Assembly (NCBI GenBank): GCA_022653735.1
Contig: JALCSU010000023.1
Span: 1 to 34,787 of the forward strand
Length of the DNA stretch: 34,787 nt
Direction of reading: 5' to 3'
From: Bacteroidales bacterium
GTDB taxonomy: Bacteria > Bacteroidota > Bacteroidia > Bacteroidales > UBA932
The notes under the pieces were generated by a model. It did no database searches. It was given only the letters and a program-made list of their open reading frames with translations, and was not told the DNA's origin. Of this stretch, positions 15,312 through 22,434 are shown piece after piece (the stretch's first letter is position 1; each line of letters starts with the position of its first letter). The translations under genes were made by a program, and so were the position numbers.

Positions 15312-17081
15312 ATGAATTTAATTGTTAGTAAGTCGAAAAATTCGGCTACGTATTATGTCCAGAAGTCTTTTCGTTCAGAAACAGGCAAGACCACGACCAA
15401 GGTCGTCGAAAGATTAGGAACTTTAAAAGAGTTAATTGCCCGCTTTGGAGAAGAAGATCCTCTTGGAGCAGCAAGGAAATATGTCGCAGAGTTGACGGCT
15501 GCCGAAAAAGAGTCAAGGCGTAAAATCATTATTGAATATAATCCTTCAATACTAATCAAGAAGGACGATCAGCGCATCTTCAATGGCGGCTACCTGTTCC
15601 TGCAGAAAGCATATCACGAGTTAGGGCTGGATAAGATCTGCAAGAAGATAGAGAAGAAGCATAAGAACGAGTACGATTTGAATGAGATACTATCGATGCT
15701 GCTCTACGCTAGGGTGCTGCATCCCGGCTCCAAGCGATCGTCCCTGGAGGACGCGAGGCGCTTCATCGAGCAGCCGAAAGCAGACATCCATCAGGTCTAC
15801 AGGGCATTGTCGCTTCTGGCGAAGGAGATGGATGACATCCAGGCGGCCGTCTACAGGAACAGCCTGAAGCTGGGCAAGCGCAGCGACTCGGTCATCTACT
15901 ACGACTGCACCAACTACTACTTCGAGAGCGAGGAGGAAAGCGGCCTGCGCCAGTACGGTCACTCCAAGGAGAACCGTCCCAATCCCATCGTCCAGATGGG
16001 GCTCTTCACCGACAAGGACGGCATCCCGCTTGCGTTCTGCGTCAATCCCGGCAACACGGCGGAGACGACGACGCTCAAGCCGCTGGAAGACAAGCTCCGC
16101 GAGAAGTTCGGCATATCGAAAGTGGTCGTATGCACGGACGGAGGGCTCGCCTCATATGAGAACAGGCTGAACGACCACGTCGGGGAGAGGGCCTTCATCA
16201 CGGTGCAGTCGCTGAAGAAACTCGAGGGGCACCTTCAGGACTGGGCCTTGCAGGCCACGGGGTGGAGACTTGTCGACTTCAAGGGAAAGAACGGCCCGGA
16301 ACTGTCAGAAAAAGAATATGACTTAACCCAACTGGATCCTCAGGAATATGCAGACGCACTCTTTTGCCGTGAACGTTGGATAAAGACAAGACTTAGCAAG
16401 ACCGGCGAGGAATTGGAGCAGCGACTCATAGTCACCTTCTCGTTCAAATACCGCGGCTACCTGCGTCACGCACGTGAAAAGCAGATTGCCAAAGCTAAGG
16501 AAATCATTGATAAGGGTGCAGCTGGAAAGCTGGGGAAGAGCCAGAACGATCCCAAACGCTTCATCAAGCAGGAAAGCTGCACAGAAGACGGCGAATTTGC
16601 CGGAATAAAGGCCTTTTCCCTCAATCAGGAGATGATAGACCAGGAGGCGCGCTTCGACGGCTTCTACGGCATCTGCACCGACCTCGATGACACCGCCCCA
16701 GAAATCATCAAGGTGAACGGCGGGCGCTGGATCATAGAAGACTGCTTCCGCATCACGAAGACCGAATTCGAGGCAAGGCCGGTATTCCTACAGAGGGACG
16801 ACCGCATCAAGGCTCACTTCCTCACCTGCTTCCTTGCTCTTTTGCTATATAAATATCTGGAAAAGAAAGTCAACCGAGGAGGACGGCGCTTCTCTCCAGC
16901 CGAGATAATCGACACTCTTCAGGACATGAACTTCATAGCCGTGAGCGGAGAAGGCTATGTACCCACATATACACGGACGGACGTCACAAACAACCTGCAC
17001 GGCTCCGCCGGCTTCAGGACGGACACGCAGATCGTCTCTAAACAAACAATGAAAAAAATCATAAAATCAACAAAAAACTGA
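15312..17081 (+). CDS. IS1634-family DDE transposase
   Basis: The 589-residue enzyme moves the surrounding element. Catalytic acidic residues can be placed from motifs: the first Asp in VIYYDCTNYYFESEE, the second in VVVCTDGGLASYENR, and the Glu in GGRWIIEDCFRITKTEFEARP, followed by the conserved helix DRIKAHFLTCFLALLLY. The N-terminus (MNLIVSKSKNSATYYVQKSF) is typical of this group. The frame is open 29 codons further upstream, but that part overlaps the terminator and promoter, so the ATG at 15312 is chosen. No frameshift or internal stop is seen, so the element may still be active. Confidence 0.93.
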   Translation: MNLIVSKSKNSATYYVQKSFRSETGKTTTKVVERLGTLKELIARFGEEDPLGAARKYVAELTAAEKESRRKIIIEYNPSILIKKDDQRIFNGGYLFLQKAYHELGLDKICKKIEKKHKNEYDLNEILSMLLYARVLHPGSKRSSLEDARRFIEQPKADIHQVYRALSLLAKEMDDIQAAVYRNSLKLGKRSDSVIYYDCTNYYFESEEESGLRQYGHSKENRPNPIVQMGLFTDKDGIPLAFCVNPGNTAETTTLKPLEDKLREKFGISKVVVCTDGGLASYENRLNDHVGERAFITVQSLKKLEGHLQDWALQATGWRLVDFKGKNGPELSEKEYDLTQLDPQEYADALFCRERWIKTRLSKTGEELEQRLIVTFSFKYRGYLRHAREKQIAKAKEIIDKGAAGKLGKSQNDPKRFIKQESCTEDGEFAGIKAFSLNQEMIDQEARFDGFYGICTDLDDTAPEIIKVNGGRWIIEDCFRITKTEFEARPVFLQRDDRIKAHFLTCFLALLLYKYLEKKVNRGGRRFSPAEIIDTLQDMNFIAVSGEGYVPTYTRTDVTNNLHGSAGFRTDTQIVSKQTMKKIIKSTKN

Positions 17082-17175
17082 TCGATGGACTCACATATTA
17101 GTACAAAGTAACCTGATTGAAAAGGCCCCAAATCGCCATTGCAGCGGTCTGGGATCTTGATTTCTCAAAAACAGA

Positions 17176-17189
17176 GTGTCAAAGATGAG
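17176..17189 (-). repeat. Right terminal inverted repeat of the IS
   Basis: Read inward on the minus strand this is CTCATC followed by TTTGACAC; the core matches the left end exactly and at the same offset of six bases from the boundary. Confidence 0.75.
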
Positions 17190-17375
17190 AAATTAGATAT
17201 TTTTTCTTCAATATGCAAAATATTTCATTCCCTCTCTTTCAGCATTTTAAGAAATGTCTGCATGCCCGTGGTAGCAGGCTCTTCAATATGCTTGATTCGC
17301 AAATCATGTACAGGAACTGACTCTGGGTCAATGATGTAAATTGGCGTGTCAGCCTTTGCGTAGCCATAGAGCCCC
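17190..17375. repeat. 186-bp target-site duplication, right copy
   Basis: Direct repeat of 14996-15181 with 185 of 186 identical bases. It contains the 3' end and stop codon of the intact sirtuin gene, so this copy completes that reading frame. Confidence 0.92.
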
Positions 17376-17944
17376 GCGGCAGGATAAACCTGAAGCGAAG
17401 TGCCTACGATGAGCATGATGTCAGCATCTTCCACGATATCGATAGCCTTCTCAATCTTAGGCACTGCCTCACCGAAAAAGACGATGTGCGGTCGCAATTG
17501 ACTGCCATTCGGGGCCTTGTCTCCAAGATTGACTTCCTGGTAGCCCACATCGATGACCTCTTTCTCCGAATATGTCTGATCATATATTCCCTGCTCTGGG
17601 CGGACCTTCGTAACTTCGCCATGAAGATGGATGATCCTCGTGCTGCCAGCACGCTCGTGCAGGTTGTCCACGTTCTGAGTGATCACTGTCACTGAATAGT
17701 CTTTCTCTAGCTGCGCAATCGCAATGTGAGCAGCATTAGGCTTCACTTGAGACAGTCTCTGCCTGAAACCATTGTAGAATTTAAGGACTTTCTCCCTATC
17801 TCTGTACCAGCCCTCTATTGAGGCAACCTCGCCTGGGTCATACTCCCCCCAGAGCCCATTGCTGCCCCTGAAAGTCGACAGTCCGCTCTCGGCACTTACC
17901 CCTGCCCCCGTGAGCACTGCTATTTTTTGCTTCGGCATATTCAT
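17225..17944 (-). CDS. Sirtuin-family NAD-dependent protein deacylase
   Basis: Sirtuins remove acyl groups from lysine using NAD. The 239 residues show the NAD-binding motifs GAGVSAESGLSTFRG (residues 13-27) and TQNVDNLHERAGS (89-101), with the catalytic His108 in HLHGE. Two features differ from the CobB textbook form. There is no Cys anywhere, so the structural zinc site is absent, as I recall for other Bacteroidota members. The YxxR pair that selects succinyl-lysine reads Tyr57-Asn-Gly-Phe60, with Arg moved to 61. Its ATG overlaps the TGA of the upstream ATPase gene (ATGA), so the two are translationally coupled. The last 50 codons are duplicated at 15031-15181. Confidence 0.92.
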   Translation of the reverse strand: MNMPKQKIAVLTGAGVSAESGLSTFRGSNGLWGEYDPGEVASIEGWYRDREKVLKFYNGFRQRLSQVKPNAAHIAIAQLEKDYSVTVITQNVDNLHERAGSTRIIHLHGEVTKVRPEQGIYDQTYSEKEVIDVGYQEVNLGDKAPNGSQLRPHIVFFGEAVPKIEKAIDIVEDADIMLIVGTSLQVYPAAGLYGYAKADTPIYIIDPESVPVHDLRIKHIEEPATTGMQTFLKMLKERE

Positions 17945-19092
17945 AAAGATTTAAAATACACATTCTTAAGCCAATACTCGAAGAAAGAATCCAGAAACTC
18001 AGGCTTCTGCTCAAGCCCATCGAACGTGACGATCTCCTTCTTCATCAAAGCATCCTTCAGCCTGCGTACATTAGCAGACGAATTCAAAGAATATTTATTT
18101 ATGACTTCCGCAGTGCTGAATTTCGTGCAACCATCACAGATTGCCCTCAGGAGACTGACCTGAAAAGTCGTGAGGTCGTTCATCGCAGCTACGAACCTGC
18201 CCTTATTCACCGCCATGACAGCCTCCAGCGCCTCCAAGAGAATCGGCTCCATGATATATCCCTTGGAAAGAGAGTCGCAGACGGAGAAAAAGAAATTGAT
18301 ATAGAACATATTGCATCTGAAAAGGCGGCATGCGCCCGATACAAGATCCCTGTCTATGACTTTGCCGCTTGCCAGAAAACCTTTAATGACATGCTCTACT
18401 ATGTCTTTTTCTTCTATCCTCGACAACTTAACCCTCTCATGCATGCGATAAAAGCGATGCCTCTTCATGAATATGGAATTCATCGCATTCACCTGAGAGC
18501 CCATGAATATGTAAGAAAATCCCGATGGCTCTCCCGAACGCTCGCCAATTGCCTTTTCCATGCAGGAAAACAACCTGTCGCCATCTTCCGTGAGGTCCAG
18601 ATTCTGGAATTCATCAATGATGACTATCTTCCGCTCATCGGAATCTTTGAAAAGAATATATGGCAGCCGCAGCACGGCGAGCATGTCATCTTCGTTCATC
18701 GGAGCGGCTGCCGAAAGAATCTCATCTGACTTCGAGAATACGTCGCGATCGAAAATGAAATGAGTTCCTCTGAGCTGTTGAGCCAAGATGGATTCATATT
18801 CGTCAGGAGTGGAGGCAACCATCCTTATCACAGTATCGCCCAGCCTCTTGATAAATGCATCGGTTGAGCGGATGTCCAACGCCGACAGATTCCCTGTCTG
18901 GATGCGAAGGCCTTTCGCCCTCAGCATAATGAGCGTCTGCTGGATGAGAGATTTCTTGCCTGAGAGGGTTGGCTCCCAGATAGCAGCATTCACGCTTCTC
19001 TCCAGAATGCTTCCTAGCAGTACGCAGTCCTCTTTTCTTCCTATGAAATGCTGGCCCGTAACGGGGCTGCTATAGTCAAAGGGACTGTCCAT
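17941..19092 (-). CDS. AAA-type ATP-binding protein with eroded Walker A
   Basis: The 383-residue protein looks like the archaeal-type/STAND-related ATPases common in Bacteroidota. It has an N-terminal GxxFIGRKEDCVLL box, a P-loop domain, and a C-terminal winged-helix-like region (about 300-380). Walker B is intact (KIVIIDEFQNL, Asp160-Glu161) and a sensor-like strand, GFSYIFMGSQ, follows. Walker A is not canonical: the position of GPxxxGKT/S reads WEPTLSGKKSL at residues 39-49, so the first Gly is Glu and the Thr/Ser after the Lys is Lys. ATP binding or hydrolysis may be weak or lost. It is first in a two-gene unit with the sirtuin and divergent from rpsU. Function unknown. Confidence 0.82.
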   Translation of the reverse strand: MDSPFDYSSPVTGQHFIGRKEDCVLLGSILERSVNAAIWEPTLSGKKSLIQQTLIMLRAKGLRIQTGNLSALDIRSTDAFIKRLGDTVIRMVASTPDEYESILAQQLRGTHFIFDRDVFSKSDEILSAAAPMNEDDMLAVLRLPYILFKDSDERKIVIIDEFQNLDLTEDGDRLFSCMEKAIGERSGEPSGFSYIFMGSQVNAMNSIFMKRHRFYRMHERVKLSRIEEKDIVEHVIKGFLASGKVIDRDLVSGACRLFRCNMFYINFFFSVCDSLSKGYIMEPILLEALEAVMAVNKGRFVAAMNDLTTFQVSLLRAICDGCTKFSTAEVINKYSLNSSANVRRLKDALMKKEIVTFDGLEQKPEFLDSFFEYWLKNVYFKSL

Positions 19093-19114
19093 AAAAAATA
19101 TTCTTTAGTTTTAG

Positions 19115-19122
19115 CAAATTTA
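19115..19122 (-). promoter_or_regulatory. -7 box of the ATPase-sirtuin operon
   Basis: The minus strand reads TAAATTTG, an exact match, 22 bases before the ATPase ATG. It lies only 12 bases from the rpsU box on the other strand, so the two promoters overlap and probably compete. Confidence 0.6.
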
Positions 19123-19134
19123 ATAAAATTATGA

Positions 19135-19142
19135 TAACTTTG
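19135..19142 (+). promoter_or_regulatory. -7 box of rpsU
   Basis: TAACTTTG matches TAnnTTTG, 34 bases before the rpsU start. A TTTA-like -33 element lies about 20 bases upstream. An AAAGGAGG-like ribosome binding site is present at 19156-19163, unusually strong for this phylum. Confidence 0.65.
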
Positions 19143-19176
19143 CAGGCGCAAAAGAAAAGGAGGTGGTAAAACCGTT

Positions 19177-19371
19177 ATGATCATAGTTTCAGTAAAGGAT
19201 GGGGAAAACATCGAAAGAGCGCTGAAGAGATTCAAGAGGAAGTTCGAGAAGACAGGCGCGATTCGCGAGTTGCGCGCCCGCAAGAATTTTGAGAAACCAT
19301 CCGTGACAAGGAGGAACGCTAAGATGAAAGCCATCTACGTTCAACACCTCAGGCTTCAGGAAGAGCAATAA
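19177..19371 (+). CDS. rpsU: 30S ribosomal protein bS21
   Basis: bS21 is a small basic protein of the 30S platform. The 64-residue product shows the family pattern MIIVSVKDGENIERALKRFKRKFEKTG, then RELRARKNFEKPSVTRR, with a basic C-terminus. The gene is monocistronic: its own promoter lies 34 bases upstream and a strong terminator begins 20 bases after the stop. An AGGAGG sequence precedes the start, whereas most genes in this window lack a clear Shine-Dalgarno. Confidence 0.96.
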   Translation: MIIVSVKDGENIERALKRFKRKFEKTGAIRELRARKNFEKPSVTRRNAKMKAIYVQHLRLQEEQ

Positions 19372-19390
19372 TTTTGTCATGAATATTTTT

Positions 19391-19417
19391 AACCGGTCCT
19401 TCTGGATCGGTTTTTTT
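19391..19417 (+). terminator. Rho-independent terminator of rpsU
   Basis: AACCGGTCC (19391-19399) pairs with GGATCGGTT (19404-19412), 9 bp with one G-T wobble, around a TTCT loop, followed by further Ts to 19417. It overlaps an upstream in-frame extension of the next gene, which is a reason to start that gene later. Confidence 0.85.
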
Positions 19418-19429
19418 GTATTCCGAAGG

Positions 19430-19460
19430 TTTTATCTTAAAGGAAAAATTCCTAAATTTG
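19430..19460 (+). promoter_or_regulatory. Promoter of the cytochrome/oxidoreductase cluster
   Basis: TTTA at 19430-19433 and TAAATTTG at 19453-19460 are 19 bases apart. The box ends 24 bases before the preferred ATG at 19484, which supports that start over the upstream ATG at 19379. Confidence 0.65.
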
Positions 19461-19483
19461 GAAGATTAAGCTTGGAGAGTGAT

Positions 19484-21016
19484 ATGCCTGGCAAAAAACG
19501 AACTCGTAATATTCTTTTAATCGGTCTCGGTGGCATCGTGATCGGTTTCATTTTGTTTATTTTCTTCCACTCTGCAATGGTGAAGACTTCCACCAATGAA
19601 TATTGCATGAGCTGCCATATTCATGAAGAAGCAGATGCGGCCTGGAAGAAGTCCGTGCACTACAACAGCAAGAGCGGAACAGTCACAGACTGTGCCGCAT
19701 GCCATCTGCCGCCGGAGGAAGAGGGCGTGCTAAAATACATGATGGCAAAGGCGAAAATGGGGGCGAAAGATTTCTGGGCATATTGGACGAAGGACAAGGA
19801 AGAACTGGATTTCGCCAAGATGGGCGAATTGGAACATGCAGTGAAAACTGTCTACAACTCATCTTGCGAGAAGTGCCACGTGAACCTATTTCCGGAAGGC
19901 ATGTCCGACGACGGAGTCACTGCGCATCTCTATTATGAGGAGAATGCCAAGAAGCTGAATCTCCAATGCATCAGCTGCCATTTGGACGCAGGACACTACA
20001 ATCCGAACTACAAGCACACGAAGATGACCGAAGCTGTTGAGGTGAATAGCGGAATAGTTTATGATTCAGCCACAGTTGTGACAGCATTCAAAAACTTCAC
20101 TGAGACAGTTCCCGGCACGGGTGCATCAATTAATATGATAGCTATTCCAGGCGGCGATTTCACCATAGGCAGCTCCGAGAAAGAGCCATTCCATAAAAAA
20201 GACGAAGGGCCGCAGAAGAACGTGAAGATATCACGCTTCTTCATGAGCGAGGTGGAAGTGACGTGGAACCAGTACTGGGCATTCTACAACGAAACCATGT
20301 CCGAGGGGCGCACGCCTCCGGAAAAAGTCTACGCTAATAATTCCAGGCCGGACGTTGATGCAGTCAGCGGGCCTACTCCGCCGTTCGGTTTTCCGGATCA
20401 AGGCTGGGGCATGGGCAGCAGGCCTGCCATAACGATGACTCATTATGCTGCCGAAACATTCTGTCAGTGGCTGTCACTGAAGACTGGAAAGAAATATAGG
20501 CTTCCGACGGAAGCAGAATGGGAATATGCTGCCAGAGGCGGTACCAGTACTCCGTATTTCTTCGAGGGCAACCCTAAGAAATTCAGCAACGAAGGCCTGT
20601 GGAACAGGATTTTCGGCAGCGATACTGCCATGATAGCTCGTTACGTGGTCTATTCCGAAGACAGCGACGGGAAAACTGCCGAGCCTGAAAAAATGGGAGC
20701 TAATCCTTTCGGGCTTAAGAATATGCTAGGGAACGTGCTTGAATATTGCTCCGATTGGTACCAAGAAGACGCCTATTCTAAATTGAAAGACGGGGAGATC
20801 GACCCTAAGGGGCCTTCGGAGGGAAGCGAGTATGTTGTCAGAGGCGGCAACTATGCGAGCGATGCAGCCGACGTAAGATGCTCTTCAAGAGGGCATACCG
20901 AGAACGACGCATGGCTCAGGACTGATCCTCAGAACCCCAAGAGCATCTGGTGGTACTCAGACATAAAAGGCATAGGATTCAGGATAGTTTGTGAGGTGCC
21001 AGAAGGCATAGATTAG
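19484..21016 (+). CDS. Tetrahaem NapC/NirT-like cytochrome fused to a SUMF1 domain
   Basis: The 510-residue protein has one N-terminal membrane helix (about residues 9-32) followed by four CxxCH haem c motifs: CMSCH (41-45), CAACH (70-74), CEKCH (128-132) and CISCH (162-166). This is the layout of NapC/NrfH quinol dehydrogenases. From about residue 218 to the end lies a formylglycine-generating-enzyme (SUMF1) fold: MIAIPGGDFTIGS, RLPTEAEWEYAARGG, GNVLEYCSDWY, VVRGGNYAS and GFRIVCE. The paired Cys of active FGE, expected just after the RGG motif, are missing (ASDAADVRCSS), so this domain is probably structural or binding. No NrfA-like partner is nearby. The promoter and RBS place the start at 19484. 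It leads the exported oxidoreductase cluster. Confidence 0.88.
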   Translation: MPGKKRTRNILLIGLGGIVIGFILFIFFHSAMVKTSTNEYCMSCHIHEEADAAWKKSVHYNSKSGTVTDCAACHLPPEEEGVLKYMMAKAKMGAKDFWAYWTKDKEELDFAKMGELEHAVKTVYNSSCEKCHVNLFPEGMSDDGVTAHLYYEENAKKLNLQCISCHLDAGHYNPNYKHTKMTEAVEVNSGIVYDSATVVTAFKNFTETVPGTGASINMIAIPGGDFTIGSSEKEPFHKKDEGPQKNVKISRFFMSEVEVTWNQYWAFYNETMSEGRTPPEKVYANNSRPDVDAVSGPTPPFGFPDQGWGMGSRPAITMTHYAAETFCQWLSLKTGKKYRLPTEAEWEYAARGGTSTPYFFEGNPKKFSNEGLWNRIFGSDTAMIARYVVYSEDSDGKTAEPEKMGANPFGLKNMLGNVLEYCSDWYQEDAYSKLKDGEIDPKGPSEGSEYVVRGGNYASDAADVRCSSRGHTENDAWLRTDPQNPKSIWWYSDIKGIGFRIVCEVPEGID

Positions 21017-21065
21017 AACAATCATTCTAATACATATAATACATTAACTTAAAAACTAATAAGAT

Positions 21066-22430
21066 ATGAGCAACAAGATGAACAGAAGGAATTTCCTGAC
21101 TACATCATCCCTGCTTGGCGCGGCAGGTCTGATTGGCGTGCCAGCAATTGTCTCTGCATGCAAGGGCGGTTCTTCATCCAAGAGCGCAAACGAACCGCTA
21201 AGGCAGCCAGATGAATATTACGTTCCTGATCTTCCTGACAAGGCAATCGAAGGAAAGGCTCTGAAAGCCGGAGTCATCGGTTGCGGCGGAAGAGGTTCCG
21301 GCGCAGTGGAGAATCTTCTCGAGGCAGCCGACGGCATCACCGTGACTGCTCTGGGAGACGTATTCCAGGACAGGATAGACTCTCTGAAAGGCAAACTTAA
21401 GGAGAAGGGACAGGAAGTCGCCGACGATCACTGTTTCGTAGGCTTCGATGCGTATCAGAAGGTCATCGATTCCGGCGTGGACATGGTCATCATCGCCACC
21501 CCGCCGGTGTTCCGTCCAGTGCATTTCCAGTATGCCACCTCCAAAGGCGTGCATTCATTCCTCGAGAAACCTATTGCAGTCGATCCGAAGGGGTACCGCA
21601 CCATCATGGCAGCCGCAAAGCAGGCTGAGTCCAAGGGCCTCTCGGTCGTGACCGGAACTCAGCGCCATCATCAGCGCGAGTACGTTGAGTCTTTCAAGAA
21701 GATTCAGGAAGGCATGATCGGAAGAATCACAGGAGGAAACGTTTACTGGAACCAGGGCATGCTCTGGTATCGCAACAGAGAAAAAGGCTGGAGCGACATG
21801 GAGTGGATGATCCGCGACTGGGTGAACTGGAAATGGCTTTCAGGCGACCACATCGTTGAGCAGCACGTGCACAACATAGACGTGTTCCTTTGGATGACGG
21901 GCATGCACCCTGTGGCAGCCACAGGCTTCGGAAGCCGTCAACGCAGAATCACAGGCGACCAGTACGACAACTTCAGCATCGACTTCGAGTTCGAGAACGG
22001 CGTGCATCTCCACAGCATGTGCCGCCAGATAGACGGCTGCAGCAACAACGTGAGCGAATTCATCCAGGGAACCAAAGGTTCTTGGAACAGCCAGGACTTC
22101 ACAATCAGAGACCTCGATGGCAACGAGCTTTGGAAATATGACAAAGAGGCAGCTCAGGCCGAATTCAAGCAGTTCAACCCTTACGTGCTAGAGCATGTGG
22201 ACTGGGTGAACCACATCCGCAAGGGCGATGCACACGTGGAGGCTGGCGAGACAGGCATTTCTTCTCTGGCAGGAGTCATGGGTCGCGAGGCCGCTTACAC
22301 AGGAAAGACTGTAAAATGGGACGAGATAAGCGCTTCCGAGCTTGACTACATGCCGGAGAAACTTGAGCTCGGGCCTATGGATATGTCCAAGTACACTGTT
22401 CCTGTTCCGGGCGAAGCCCACAAAGAGTAA
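21066..22430 (+). CDS. Exported Gfo/Idh/MocA-family oxidoreductase, Tat lipoprotein
   Basis: The 454-residue product begins with a twin-arginine signal (NRRNFLTTSSLLGAAGLIG) ending in a lipobox, VSAC at about residues 29-32. It is therefore expected to be exported folded, with its cofactor, and lipid-anchored. The Rossmann domain follows (AGVIGCGGRGSGAVENLL, about 67-84), then FLEKPIAVDP with the catalytic-site Lys, then a C-terminal alpha/beta domain containing GDHIVEQHVHNIDVF. Family members oxidise or reduce sugars and polyols with tightly held NAD(P); Zymomonas glucose-fructose oxidoreductase is a known Tat-exported example. The gene starts 49 bases after the cytochrome and 4 bases before the TIM-barrel gene. 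Substrate unknown. Confidence 0.9.
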   Translation: MSNKMNRRNFLTTSSLLGAAGLIGVPAIVSACKGGSSSKSANEPLRQPDEYYVPDLPDKAIEGKALKAGVIGCGGRGSGAVENLLEAADGITVTALGDVFQDRIDSLKGKLKEKGQEVADDHCFVGFDAYQKVIDSGVDMVIIATPPVFRPVHFQYATSKGVHSFLEKPIAVDPKGYRTIMAAAKQAESKGLSVVTGTQRHHQREYVESFKKIQEGMIGRITGGNVYWNQGMLWYRNREKGWSDMEWMIRDWVNWKWLSGDHIVEQHVHNIDVFLWMTGMHPVAATGFGSRQRRITGDQYDNFSIDFEFENGVHLHSMCRQIDGCSNNVSEFIQGTKGSWNSQDFTIRDLDGNELWKYDKEAAQAEFKQFNPYVLEHVDWVNHIRKGDAHVEAGETGISSLAGVMGREAAYTGKTVKWDEISASELDYMPEKLELGPMDMSKYTVPVPGEAHKE

Positions 22431-22434
22431 ATAT

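Larger units (their letters stand above)
15182..17189 (+). mobile_element. IS1634-family insertion sequence, apparently intact
   Basis: The 2008-bp element is bounded by imperfect terminal inverted repeats: CGGAAGTTTGACAC at the left and CTCATCTTTGACAC at the right read inward, with 10 of 14 matching and an identical TTTGACAC core placed the same distance from both ends. It contains one full-length DDE transposase gene. It is flanked by 186-bp direct repeats. IS1634 from Mycoplasma mycoides is known for creating long, variable-length direct repeats, so both the transposase family and the duplication agree. The near-identity of the repeats points to a recent insertion. An internal terminator precedes the transposase promoter. 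Confidence 0.9.

Noticed and set aside
19379..19483. Upstream extension of the cytochrome gene
   Set aside because: It overlaps the rpsU terminator and the promoter at 19430-19460; the ATG at 19484 gives a normal membrane anchor.
22342..22434. Upstream extension of the TIM-barrel gene
   Set aside because: It lies inside the 3' end of the preceding gene and would bury the export signal.
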